From Brassica napus (taxonomy: Eukaryota > Streptophyta > Magnoliopsida > Brassicales > Brassicaceae), in assembly GCF_020379485.1 (NCBI RefSeq), contig NC_063450.1, forward strand, positions 47,148,681 to 47,212,680: 64,000 nucleotides of DNA. The letters run 5' to 3'. Positions 1 to 11,010 of the stretch are shown here, one piece after another. Each line of letters opens with the position of its first letter. The stretch's first letter is position 1. Both the position numbers and the translations under genes were made by a program. The notes below the pieces were generated by a model. That model was not told the origin of the DNA. It saw only the letters and a program-made list of their open reading frames with translations, and made no database searches.

Positions 1-850
1 AGTGTACACATCAAATGGTTTCAAAAGTTATAGGTTCATTTCTTTTGTGCATTTTGTAAAATCTTAGTAATATGTTTGTGATATTTTTACAGGTGATTGC
101 TTGTCTTTTGCCTGAAAATATATATGCTACATCATTACATGAGAGGTATATGAATCAATGTATTATTGTACAAGTTAATTTACGTAAATGTGAATCAATG
201 TACATGTTGATAATAAAAAATATTTCGTACATGTGAATCAATGTACATGTGGATAATAAAAAAATGTGTACGTGGTATAGTGTACACATCAAATGGCTTC
301 AAAATTTATAGGTTCATTTCTTTTGTGCATTTTTTAAAACCTTAGTAATATGTTTGTGATATTTTTACAGGTGATTACTTGTCTTTTGCCTGAAACTATA
401 CATGCTACATCATTACATGAGAGGTCTATGAATCAATGTATTATTGTACAAGTTAATTTGCGTACATGTGAATCAATGTACATGTGGATAATAAAAAATA
501 TTTTGTACATGTAAATCAATGTACATGTGGATGATAAAAAAAATTGTGTATGTGGTATAGTGTACACTTCAAATGGCTTCAAAAGTTATAGTTTCATTTT
601 TTTGTGCATTTTGTAAAACCTTAGTAATATGTTTGTGATATTTTTACAAGTGATTACTTGTTTTTTGCCTTAATATGCGTAAATATTTTAGAAAATCCTT
701 CTTTAGGAAATGGAGAGAGTATTTTGCAATTTTAGCTAAAATAAACATTTTGTACATTGTGTACATGTGAATCATTGCACAAGTTACATCGTGTACATAT
801 GAACGATGAACATGTGGATAGTGAAATTTTGTGTACATAATGACATATAC
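1..850. repeat. 278-280 bp tandem repeat array, truncated at window edge
   Basis: Three direct copies begin with agtgtacac at 1, 279 and 559, so the period is 278 then 280 bp. Copies 1 and 2 are near-identical. Copy 3 diverges after about 680 and fades out near 850. Each unit also contains shorter internal repeats built on tgtacatgtgaatcaatgtacatgtg-like words. No coding potential is seen. The family is not recognised; it could be a small satellite or the subterminal repeats of a DNA transposon lying mostly to the left. Confidence 0.85.
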
Positions 851-2212
851 ATATGATTACATACATATATCGTTACAATAGCGTACACAATAAATGAATA
901 ATACCCCATGGAAAAACATTGGTGTGCTTATTTGCATATAACAAATGTTAAAATGCACATTAATAAGTTTGGGGCAAAATCAAAGGTCATTTCTGCAAAT
1001 CTGAAAGTTTGAAGTCAAAAATGAAAAAAAAACCTTGAAAGACCAAACGTGCAAAAAATAGAAACTTGACCATTGTTGTTCTGAAGCTTTCACTCTGTGA
1101 TGGAGATGACGACCCACAAGGATTCCAGATGGCCACCACGGTAGATCTGAGCGCGGAGGTGATTCTACGATGACTGAACGAGGCAGCGGAGTGGTGATTC
1201 GCCGTATGAGCTCGCCGTTACTCGACCAATAACAGAGGATGTGGTCGTTTTTGATTTACAGCCGCTTCACACATGAGAGCTCGAGCAATGACAGAGGGTG
1301 TGGCTGTTTGGTGCTCGCAGTACAGATCTGACCCTAATTTAGTGGCAAGTGAGGAAGATGTAAACGGTGGTCTGAGAGGTTCGAAGACTACAATTAATGC
1401 TTATGTCGTTACACTTTGTTGCCGAAGAAGATGATGAATTAAATAAAAATAAATGCAACAACTTTTTCATCCTTAGCTTTTTCATCCTCTTTTGCCATTA
1501 AAGCAATTATTTTGTATCTTTCTTCGAGTTTCTCTCCCATTAAAAGGAGAGAGAAAATAAAATTTAAAATTGTGAGACCTATTTTGTTAGAAAAATAAGC
1601 TTAGTTAGCTTATAGTTATGAAAAACTATCTTAAGAACAATAACTGCCTTGAACAATAATTGCCTTATCGTGTTCTTGTTTAATTCTTTTTGGACTTGGT
1701 CATATTGATTCGAATCTCGATTTTTATTTCATGGAGGTGGAACACAACTTCGTATTATTTATAGTATCATAATTCTATATATCTAATGAATCAATGATTT
1801 GTCCAGGTAACCCGTTGGAATTATATATATTCATCATCCATTTTTTTATAAATGTGACAGATATCTCTGTCTTGGGCAATTGGAATCATAATTAACTGCG
1901 AACAAGTATTTGTATCCATGTTTTGTTTGACATTAGATATATATTTTTTTTGGTAAAGGAAGCATGTACCTGGACAAATCTAGGTGTATTCATGCATTAA
2001 AACTCAACAATCTAAATAAACTACTCCATTTTCTGCATTTGGGGTGGTTTACATGATATTACAATATCTTCTCATCCTATATTGAAAAAGAAGAAGCAGA
2101 AACTTCAAATACCAAGAAATTAAACCCACAAAAAGAGAAACACTGGAATTTTCAAGTTTAAATGTTACTGAAAGAGAAGAGGAACTATGTTAATATGTAT
2201 AGATAACTAACC
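851..2212. other. Intergenic, no gene recognised
   Basis: AT-rich DNA with a more GC-rich island at about 1090-1420 that has no long open frame and no recognised protein similarity. It may be transposon-derived, but nothing here allows a family call. Confidence 0.5.
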
Positions 2213-2443
2213 TTATAATATGTACAGATTAGCCCAGGTAATATCAGGGATAAAGGTTCCAAGAGCCTTTTTGTTTGTTGGTAACTCTTGAAGATCCCAC
2301 GTATGTTGTCTTTCAAGAACTTCAATTTCTGAACTCATTGATTCACGCCATACTCTATGTTTCATTGCTTCTTTGAAGTGTTTTGGCTCAACGTTGGTTG
2401 TCATCCGCATGACATACCTTATAACCACCAAAGAGAAGCCCAA
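2213..2443 (-). mobile_element. Ty1/Copia polymerase fragment (relic)
   Basis: The minus strand encodes a peptide with EPKHFKEAMKHRVWRESM, then EIEVLERQHTWDL and KKALG. This is the start of the Copia reverse transcriptase domain (RVT_2; the family has EPxxFxEAM...W..AM..E..AL..N.TW.L). After KKALG the expected KWVFK continuation is lost and the frame soon ends. No LTRs or other pol domains are visible nearby, so this is a decayed fragment. Confidence 0.75.
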
Positions 2444-3301
2444 GACTCAAATAATACAAGGTCATGTCTGCAAATTCCAATTTATAAAGAAAAATCTCAC
2501 TCTTTTTTCTTAGAAAGTCTACAGTTAGCTCTCATCAATCTCTCAATCAAGAGAAAGAGAGGAACAGCTTAAAACATCCTTTCTTTGCCACTGACGAGAC
2601 TACTAATTGTGACTTGGACAACAAATTCAGACACCAAAACAGTTATCCAAACCCGAACCAAGTTAGTGTGTTCTTATACTTACACACACTAAGCTGGTGG
2701 GATGTTGTCAAAATGTCAAAATATATGTTAATTTTTGAAAGGCTTTGTATATATGTTTAAGTATTGTTTTGCAGCACTTGTTGTGAAGATTATCAGAGAA
2801 GTCGAGACAACTTAGTTGGTTATCACCTAGCAAATATTATGTCAAATATGAAAATCACACATTACAGCCAATAAGAATTAGCCACTGATTTTATAGAAGC
2901 TTGAAAAGAGCAACACAACACATTTAACAAGGATACAAGCAATATACATTAATTATACACCACACATCAAAGACAACATAAACTTATACATGCAAAGAGA
3001 TTAAGCATTTAAGCCCAACAATACTCACAACAAGGCAAATAACGTTTCTTCATATGGTAAGCATCATGGTGCATGAGTAGAAGAAGTCTTTACCAAATTT
3101 AAAACTAGTGTAACCAGAAAATGAAATGCCAAAACCACATCTCTATTCATTCCATTAAAATAAAATAAAAAAGTTGGTAGTGTTATGGTTATGAGTGTGT
3201 ATACAAAATAACATGCTAATCACACTTCTTCTCACATATCTAAACTTGTCTTTTTTTTTTTGTTAAATTTTTACAACTAGGTAATGTGCCATTGTCTTAT
3301 T
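2444..3301. other. Intergenic, no gene recognised
   Basis: AT-rich sequence between the Copia relic and the hAT-like element. No gene or element boundary could be supported. Confidence 0.5.
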
Positions 3302-3880
3302 TAGGGCACAGCGGTTGCGGTTGCGGGAGTTCGCGGATGCGGGTGGTTGCGGTTTCTAACAGTTTGAAGAGATTTGCACGACTGGTTCTGCGGTTAGAAA
3401 TTGTTGCGTTTGCGGGATACTTACGACTGGTTAACTACCAAATGCACCAGCGGTTAAATAATAAATTAACAATATTTACATTTTATATAATTATAAAAAT
3501 ATCAAAAATCATAATATTATAATAAATATAAAAACTATATTTAGAGATTTATAGTTTTAAATATTTTTATTTTTAAATTTTATAATATTAATTAAAATAT
3601 AATAGATATATTTTAGTATTTTTATAATTCCAATTTAAAAGTTTTATTGAATATTTTTATTTTTGTATTTATATTGTTAAAAAAAAAGAAAAAAAATCAT
3701 CCTCCCGCAACCGCCCGCAACCGCAAATGCTAACTGGAACCAGCTTTTGAATTTATGAAGTTTAGAGCGGTTTGAAGCGGTTTAGAGCAGTTTGAGTGAT
3801 TGTTGCGAAACGCCAACAACCGCTACTAACCGCGAAAGCTGCGTTTGCGGGTGGTAGCGGGAAAACCAGTCACACCCTTA
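3302..3880. mobile_element. Non-autonomous hAT-like fold-back element
   Basis: The left end starts TAGGGCACAGCGGTTGCGG and is rich in GCGGTTGCGG words. The right end, read in reverse complement, starts TAGGGTGTGACTGGTTTTCC and has matching CCGCAACCGCCCGC blocks. Between them lies about 250 bp of very AT-rich DNA with no coding capacity. The ends and layout fit a non-autonomous hAT element, but the terminal inverted repeats are imperfect and no clean 8-bp target duplication is visible, so the exact ends are uncertain. Confidence 0.6.
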
Positions 3881-3976
3881 AGAGTCGGTTGTTATCTTTT
3901 TTAGTTAAAAGTTAAGAGATTCTTATATTCCGTTAAGAACCTAGTGTAAGAACCCCCAATAATAATGATCTTAGCT
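3881..3976. repeat. Half-MITE abutting the LIL3 start
   Basis: The segment with tagttaaaagttaagaga, ccgttaagaacc and a final aataatgatctta resembles the right arm of the hairpin MITE family seen complete at 51.9-52.6 kb (tagttataagttaaaaaac, ttccgctaaaaacc, aaccccggattaatcatg). The matching left arm is not seen, as if the hAT-like element at 3302-3880 replaced it. It ends fewer than 20 bp before the LIL3 ATG. Confidence 0.5.
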
Positions 3977-3992
3977 AAAGAAACTATTAACA

Positions 3993-4957
3993 ATGGCGTT
4001 ATTGTTCTCCCCGCCAATCTTCATCCCAAAGAACTCACTACTTCTCCTCTCCACGAACCGCTTCTCTCTCCTCTCGGTCACTCGAGCTAACTCCTCCGAC
4101 ACTGGGATAACCTCTCCTTCCACCGTCTCCATGGACGTTAAAGAACCTCATACATCTACACCAGTTGTCAAGAAAGAAGAAGTCTTCGCCACGGAAGGTG
4201 AAGAGATGAAGACGACGGAGCCTTTTACCAAATTCGAGGATGCGAGGTGGGTTAACGGAACATGGGATCTGAAACAGTTCGAGAAAGATGGGAAAACAGA
4301 TTGGGATGACGTCATCGTTGCTGGTTAGAACCTCGAACTTAGTTTTTTTCCATCACTTGAGTTTTACGTAACTGTCTTGTACTTCTGTTTTTGTAAAGAG
4401 GCCTAGAGAAGAAAATGGCTCCAAGAGAATCCAGAGACCACGAGTAACGACGAGCCTGTGGTCTTCGATACGTCGATAATCCCATGGTGGGCTTGGATGA
4501 AGAGATACCACTTACCCGAAGCTGAGCTCCTTAACTTACGGTTTTACTTTCCTCTGTCTCAAAGCTCTAAAAGATTAAACACACAATCTAGCTAGGGGAT
4601 ATAACTAAGATGTTACATTATGTTGTAGGTCGTGCTGCGATGATAGGGTTCTTCATGGCTTACTTTGTTGATAGTCTTACTGGAGTTGGACTTGTTGATC
4701 AAATGGGGAACTTCTTCTGTAAAACACTGTTGTTCGTGGCTGTGGCTGTGGCTGGAGTTCTCTTCATTCGCAAGAATGAGGATATGGATAAGTTGAAGAA
4801 GTTGTTTGATGAGACGACGTTATATGATAAACAATGGCAAGCAGCTTGGAAAGATGGTGAGGAGGACTCATCATCATCATTGGGTATTTGGGTTCAAAGA
4901 AGTGAAAAGCGAAAACGGAGTCTCTTGCTTCCTTTTTTTGGTTATATGATGTTGTAA
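3993..4957 (+). pseudogene. LIL3: LIL3 (light-harvesting-like protein 3), decayed copy
   Basis: LIL3 is a thylakoid two-helix LHC-like protein that anchors geranylgeranyl reductase in chlorophyll and tocopherol synthesis. Three exons are recognisable. Exon 1 is 3993-4323: plastid transit peptide, then [20 protein letters not shown]. Exon 2 is about 4399-4540, with the family stretches [20 protein letters not shown]. Exon 3 is 4629-4957, with [20 protein letters not shown] and the C-terminal RKNED...[13 protein letters not shown]. Three lesions are visible. A TAG at 4404-4406 stands where the family has Arg (EA-stop-RRKWL). About 4 extra bases (ttac, ~4535-4538) lie at the exon 2 junction and break the phase needed to join GRAAM. 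An 8-bp insertion (~4885-4892) shifts the C-terminus past its normal SLGSKK stop. TE sequence reaches to within 20 bp of the ATG. A non-functional copy is likely, with intact paralogues probably elsewhere. Synteny points to At4g17600 (LIL3:1). Confidence 0.85.
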
Positions 4958-5143
4958 TTAGTCACAAAGAGATAAGACTTTTTGATATGAAGAAAATTTA
5001 AGGTGTCTTTTCAAGTTGACCAAAAAAAAAAGTGTATTTTCTATATATGGTTTATATATCCCACATGTACAGTTTATGCCTTCCTTTTCGCGGCTCGGCA
5101 CCAAAACCTTGCAACAACCTTGAGAAAACTAACCAACAAGATC

Positions 5144-5698
5144 CATCTACCTAGGCCTGGGAAGGATCGGGTATCCGGGCAACTTTAAGATATACGAATC
5201 CGGATCCTTATCCGACGGATCCATAATTTTACTATTTTTATCCAGATCCGGGGTTCGCGGATATCCGGGTGTCGGCTATCCTTCTAAAAATTATAATATC
5301 CGGCGGATATCCGGATCCGGATTTGGATCCTTAAAATAAATAAAAAATAATATTAATATATATAAAATATTAACAATAATTTAAAAATAATAAAATATAT
5401 AATATTTTTAATTATTTCTATGTATAATATTACAAAATTTACATAAAATTTATATATACTATTATAGAAATGAAAATATATTAAATAAAATTAGTTTTTA
5501 TATATAGATATTACTATTTTTGAAATAGTTATTAATAAAATTTACGGATCCGGATATTCGAACTAAAAAATCAAGATATCCGGATCCGGATTCGGCTTTG
5601 ACGAATCCAACATTTTACTATCCGGATCCGGCCTCTCCGGATATCCGGATTTTCGGATGATCCGGATCTCGGATAAAAGTCTCAGGCCTACATCTACC
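5144..5698. mobile_element. Non-autonomous hAT element with 8-bp target duplication
   Basis: The element occupies 5152-5690. It starts TAGGCCTG and ends CAGGCCTA, a perfect 8-bp terminal inverted repeat. It is flanked on both sides by the 8-bp duplication catctacc (5144-5151 and 5691-5698), the hAT signature. Both subterminal regions are crowded with the palindromic word atccggat, surrounding an AT-rich core. No transposase is encoded. Confidence 0.92.
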
Positions 5699-8600
5699 CA
5701 TGGGCAAAGTGAGAGGAAGAAAAAAAAGACATATTCATAGTCATTCCCCCTCCCCCTCTCCAACTAGCTATAAAAACAAGTGAAATTGCATCATGTATAA
5801 ACAAATTTTTCCCTAATTTAGGCCAATTCATTCTAAAAACAATCTTTCATACAATGAATAAAATCGATTTGCCAACTTTTGTTAAACTATCGCAAACTTA
5901 TGGTTTTGTCCCCGGTGGAGAATACTGAAACTCCAACCCTGTGAAAGGTGACCTCCATCTTTCGTTATTCCCTATTCCAGTTATGTGTCTTCTATGTAAA
6001 GTATGTTTGGGCTTTTACCCTTGACGAGCTCGGTAAGAGTTACCGTTTTCTTACATGACGACAGGATCCATGCCGCCACATAGTTTTTTAAAAACAATCT
6101 ATATATAATAGCAAACCCAATTTTGATGCTAGATGAGCTAATCATTTTTTTATAGGAAAATAAAATTTAAATCTAACGGTTTCGTTTAACAATATTTTGT
6201 AATCTAACGGACATGATCATCTCTTATTTATAAGATCCGACGTCATCAATCTCTTTCACCAAAAGGCGTCTCAATCAACTGCTCTCTGAACGAGCACCCC
6301 TTATACATCGGCCTCTTTGCAAAGGACACCTCATTTGCCTCCTTTCGGATTCAACCCGTCTCTAAAATCCATCTATATATTGAAGTTTCAGATTTCTTAT
6401 CCCTTTGCATATTCCATCATCATTCTGTCCATTTACATTGTCCATCATCCTCATCCAGTTTTAGATGTAAGAATTTCTCTCATACAGTTCATCACCATCG
6501 TAGTACATGTATCTGTCTTTGGTTTTTTTACTTCGTTTATTATCTGGAAATAAATCAATCCAGTGTTCGTTGTTTTATTTAAAGGGACAGATTTTCAAAA
6601 AAAAATTAACTGTTTGGTACTGCGTGGGAGGAGATGGAGTGAATCACGTTTTTTTTTTGGCCGAAGAACAATCTATGTTCTCAGATTACTTATAGATTTC
6701 GACTTATTTTGTCTCTGAAATTGGAAAATTCCCAAGTTTTTCTTACTGCAGTTGATTAAAATGTATTTTTACTTGTATGGTCCAGCACAGCCTTAATAAC
6801 ATCCATAAGTGCATCACTCACGCGTGTGCCTTGAAGTGGAGAAGTTTGGAGTTGGAAAAGAAGTAGAGAGACTCCAACGGTGCGTTTCTATGGGAACCTG
6901 ATCTTTATGATGTCACAAATCATTAATTTATAAATACAAGCATAATCTATTCATAATAGAAGGTACGTATTAATGTAAATTTCATGCTTTTGAGTTTTGA
7001 GTGATTAAAAGATTCCATATAGTTGTGTTGTTCTGTTCCTCAGAAAGAAACACTGTAAAAACAGATGAAGAAAGAAACCAACGATGAGTTCATAAAAAGT
7101 TGTGATTATATTTTTTAGTTTCATCAATCTTGTAACATGTGAAAGAAAAGCCTTCACGGAGAAGCAGAGAGAAGGACGAGTAAACGTCCTGGCAAAGAGT
7201 AAATATAAGGTTTTCCATTGTTAGTTTATTATAATTGAGTTTGGTATGATTAGATAATAATTATAAAGTAACTGTAAACCCAATAGGTGCATTTGTAAAG
7301 TCGTGAATTGTTTGTAAAGTCGTGACTTGTTGGAAGAGTCATAAGTAGTTTTCTTTACGGTTACTTAAGAAATATATGTAAGTCATGTTGTCTTATGTAA
7401 AAAGTGTCAACAATAAAAGATAAATTTTCCAAATGTATTTTGTTCTCTTTATTTTGTCCAACATTCTTTACTGCCGCACCAGTCTCTCCCGTTTAACAGA
7501 CACGTAGTTGATATTGAAGGTTCCTTGATAAATGAGGTTGGTGAAAGGTTGCAATGGATTATACCTAAAGCTCATTAGTTTGCTGTGTTCACATTATTAC
7601 AAGGCAAGGCAATGTCAAAGATTAATCCCTAATTGCTTGCTCGATTAGATACCCTGAAACTCCAGACCAAAGAGGAGAAGAAGTGAGTGAATTGTTTATA
7701 CGCTGCGGTGTCTTGTTATATGATCCGAAAAGCAACTTACTACAAACTAACTTCTCCAAAACTCTGGAAGGGATCCTCCCTCTGCAACATCATGTGTGAA
7801 AGTATATGACTGAAGGAGAATGACCAGTCCAATAACTTACCAACTCTCCCAATAACATCAAATTCAAAAAACCAGTTCTATATATTGTCATCAAGTTCAG
7901 TATATGACTGAAGGAGATGTAACACGGTGCTGGAGACAAGCCTTGCCGTTAGAGATCCATCGCCTCTCTCTTTTGGTCGCTGTGCATCGGATCCGAGAGG
8001 CTTTGATGTAGAGAAGAGACGCACGTACGCGGAGCCATCACGTAGAGCACTTCCGGTGCCGATCACCAAGTCATCATCTCATCGGAGGAGGGTCCGAGAT
8101 CCTTTCCGTGCCGCCGGAGCCTTTATCAACTCTCGACGTAGCCGTGATCATAACCGAGCGATGCGGAGGAGGCACGATCTAAATTGGAGTTGCGGCGTTT
8201 AACACCAACCACCACCATCGTTAACCGTGAGACATAGGAGGGGAAAGCCATGTCACCGGAGAGTCGTTTCATGATCACCGAGTTTGAGCCAGCCACCATC
8301 ATCAACCGTAGTCCAAGCCGCGCAGCAGCTAAGTGTTATCTTCTTGTTACTTGTGTTACAAGCAACATATTTAGCTTAAGCTAAATGTTTCATGCGTAGG
8401 AAACATGCAACTTTGGATGTTATTATTCTAAAACCTAAGCGAGACATTTTCCCATTATCTCCGACCTTGGCTAACCTGAGGGTATTTTTCTCAACTTCTC
8501 TTACACGGCTTAGGACTGTATTAAGTTTCTGAAATATAGGGATTTGAATCCAACGAATTAATAATTATAGATATTGTAGTTAATGGAATATATTGTTTCT

Positions 8601-8762
8601 TAAGTTATTCTTAACTACAATGGAAGTTACTTTATTTTGTTAAGAATTGTTTAAGATCACTGACTTCAATTTTGTTGGTAACGATTTGTTTTTTTTATGA
8701 AGAAGTTAAGTCTCTTACTCGATTCCTTCAATTAATAAATAGTAGATTGTATTTTCATTTGG
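5699..8762. other. 3-kb intergenic region without a recognised gene
   Basis: No exon of a known family is recognised. A possible plus-strand Helitron 5' end lies at 6098 (A followed by TCTATATATAATAGC), but no partner 3' end was found. A direct repeat of tatatgactgaaggaga occurs at about 7803 and 7901. A GC-rich stretch at about 7920-8320 has short overlapping frames on both strands and no recognisable domain. At4g17610 would be expected between LIL3 and CBL1 by synteny; nothing like it is seen. Confidence 0.5.
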
Positions 8763-8976
8763 TTACAAAATCTATATTATTATGTCTAATAGCCGACTTC
8801 AAAAAAATATCATTATTGTAAAACTCTCTACAAAGAATATTTAGTGGTTTGGTAACGTTATTGGGTAATATCAAGAATTTAGGGTTTTACAATAATGATA
8901 CTTTTTGTAGAGAGTTTTACAATAATGATATTTTTTGCAGTCGGCTATTAGACACAATAGTATAGATTTTGTAAAT
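8763..8976. repeat. Near-perfect hairpin (fold-back element)
   Basis: The left arm at 8763-8840 contains aatagccgacttc and cattattgtaaaactctc. The right arm at about 8896-8976 is its reverse complement with few mismatches. The spacer is about 55 bp. The spacer phrase ttgggtaatatcaagaattta (8861-8880) recurs just outside the right arm at about 8997-9017, indicating a local duplication. It is probably a MITE; the family is not recognised. Confidence 0.85.
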
Positions 8977-9239
8977 ATGGTTTAGGGTTTGTGTATTGGG
9001 TAATATCAAGAATTTAGAGAATATAATACGTATTGATGTTTAGTGTGTTTCAGAATAAATCATGTGTGAATTATGTTACCATATATTTGTGTATAAAAAT
9101 GAATAATATTATAGTTACAATTAGTTTATGAACGATGAGTGAAAAAAAGCCATAGGTTCAACTATTTTTTAAAAGTTAATAACAAAAAAGTAAAAAATAA
9201 AGAGATTAAAACATGGGTGTTACCCATACGGTTTTAATT

Positions 9240-9336
9240 AAAAATTAAAAATTAAATAATGAAACGGCATAATCTTGTAAATAAGTTGAAAAATAAGGAC
9301 ATAATCTTAGTAAAGATTGTGATTTAATAGTATAGA
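9240..9336 (-). mobile_element. Helitron 5' terminus (minus strand)
   Basis: On the minus strand the sequence reads A, then TCTATACTATTAAATCACAA, ending at 9336 with T on the plus-strand side, as required for Helitron insertion between A and T. The next 40 bases align with the 5' end of the small Helitron at 46353-46930, including a shared GATTATGYCC word. The matching 3' end could not be located, so the extent to the left is unknown. Confidence 0.5.
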
Positions 9337-10321
9337 TATGTGAAATAGATGAAAAGTGGAAAACATGCCATGAAAGTAGCATCACTTTGGATACACCAGA
9401 TCAATTGCTTATTTTTCAAATTAGTTCACTATAAAATTATAATTTCATAGATATTATGGTGATTAATGATCATACTGGATTTTGCAAAATACATGAAATT
9501 ATAGGAAAATAAGCTTTTTAATTTCAATCAACAATTTTATGAAAAATTCATGGGTTTGAATCTTGAAACTGAAAAGAAAAAAAATTCTTATAATCATCAT
9601 ATAGTTTTGTGACTATAACCAATTATTTTATGAAGAGTTATAAAGATATTATGTATGAGTAAAAATATTAAGGCTCCGACTGGTGACATGTAGTATTAAA
9701 ATCGAGTTGCAATATGTATTACAATTCGATGTAACTTGCGGTAAAAATCATGTGGTAAAAACTGTAACTTTATGTGGTAAGTTTGCAGTAAAAATAAAAG
9801 TTACAATCTAAAGTATGGTTTTTAATCAAATAAATATAAACATAAGACAATGAATTATTATTAATAACAAAAAAACATTAACCTATTAAAAATAAATAAA
9901 TAATAAAAATAAATGTATAAAATAAATTTTAACAAAAATTATGTTGCAATATATATTTTTCTAAGAACTATAATTACGGATTATAATATTTATCAATAAC
10001 AAAATAATTTATAAATTTCTATTACAAATAAAATTTACAAATAATAAGATTTTGTAAAATAATAATTAAAAAGAAGAAGTTAAAAATACAAAAATAAGAA
10101 AAAGGAATAGAATAAAAAATCTTTGACTAACACAAAATTAGGTGAAGTTGTATAATAATGTTAAAAATATCTGGGAATTTTTTTTTTAAAAGCAAAAAAT
10201 GATAACTATGTCCCTTTAGACTAATCTCATATACTTTATGTCCCGTTAGGTTAATTATTTTCAAAATAGCAATAATTCCCTTAAAATTGTAATTTTTAAA
10301 TATAATAAATAATGAGTTCGA
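9337..10321. other. AT-rich intergenic region
   Basis: No gene is seen. The stretch at about 9670-9800 (gactggtgacatg, with repeated gtggtaa words) resembles an end of a small DNA transposon, but its second end is not identified. Confidence 0.4.
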
Positions 10322-10503
10322 TCAAGCGGGATCGATCGATCCGAAATTATAAGGTCGAACTGATCGATTGATCCTGATCATTATGCAGAACAAAAAAAAC
10401 GCGGAGCATATACTGATCGACCTGGTCCATTTCACTCGATCGTCAAAGGTCCATTTCATACGGATCGACCGATCTTGAATTATAGACCGATCGATCCGTG
10501 AAA
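10322..10503. repeat. Fold-back built on GATCGATCG words
   Basis: The left arm (gggatcgatcgatccgaaat, then aaggtcgaactgatcg) and the right arm (cggatcgaccgatcttgaat, then agaccgatcgatccgtg) are imperfect reverse complements around a short centre. There is no coding capacity. It is probably another small non-autonomous DNA element; no target duplication was found. Confidence 0.6.
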
Positions 10504-10707
10504 GCATAGATATGAATCATGGTAGAATTAATGTGAAAATTTTGTGAACAATCAATGGAATATAGAAGACGGCGTGAGAATAAGGTTACCACTTTTTTCG
10601 TTTTTTTTTTTAAGATTGATTTTTCAAAATATGAAAGTGAATATTCCCAAATATTTTGTTTCCATATTTTTAGGAATTGATTTCTTATCCGTAGAATACA
10701 TCTAATA

Positions 10708-11010
10708 TGTAGAAATCGGTTTCTACAGGTTTTTAGAATTATAGTAATGTGTAGATTTTGATTTCTACATGTTTTAGATTTACAGTAAATCTGTAGAAGT
10801 CAGTTTCTACGTGTTTTAGATTTATATTAATGTGTAAATTTTGATTTCTAAAGATTTTAAATTGGTAGGTTAAGCGCGGAATGTGTATTCTAAATATTTT
10901 TAGAATACTCTTATTTATGTAGATCACGTTTTCTAAACATTTTAGATTCAATGAAAAAAATGGATTTCGTTTTCTACTTCGTAGAATGTCATTTATACTT
11001 TATTTAGAAC
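10708..11010. repeat. 42-bp minisatellite
   Basis: Units beginning tgtag or tgtaa start at 10708, 10750, 10792 and 10833, a period of 41-42 bp. They share a core of ttctac.tgttttagatttat. More degenerate copies continue to about 11010 (atgtagatcacgttttctaa and following). The repeat is AT-rich and non-coding. Confidence 0.8.

Noticed and set aside
3286..3522. Open frame of 78 codons with Gly/Cys-rich start
   Set aside because: It is the translated GCGGTTGCGG-rich terminal repeat of the hAT-like element.
7328..7463. Possible small solo LTR (TGTTGGA...TCCAACA)
   Set aside because: The 5-bp flanks do not match and no primer-binding site or polypurine tract is adjacent; the 7-bp terminal match may be chance.
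7927..8202. Possible small gene in the GC-rich stretch at 8 kb
   Set aside because: Overlapping frames exist on both strands, with no domain, splice pattern or start context that favours a real protein.
6098..9336. One Helitron spanning 6.1-9.3 kb
   Set aside because: Both candidate ends (6098 plus, 9336 minus) are 5' ends facing each other, so they cannot bound one element.
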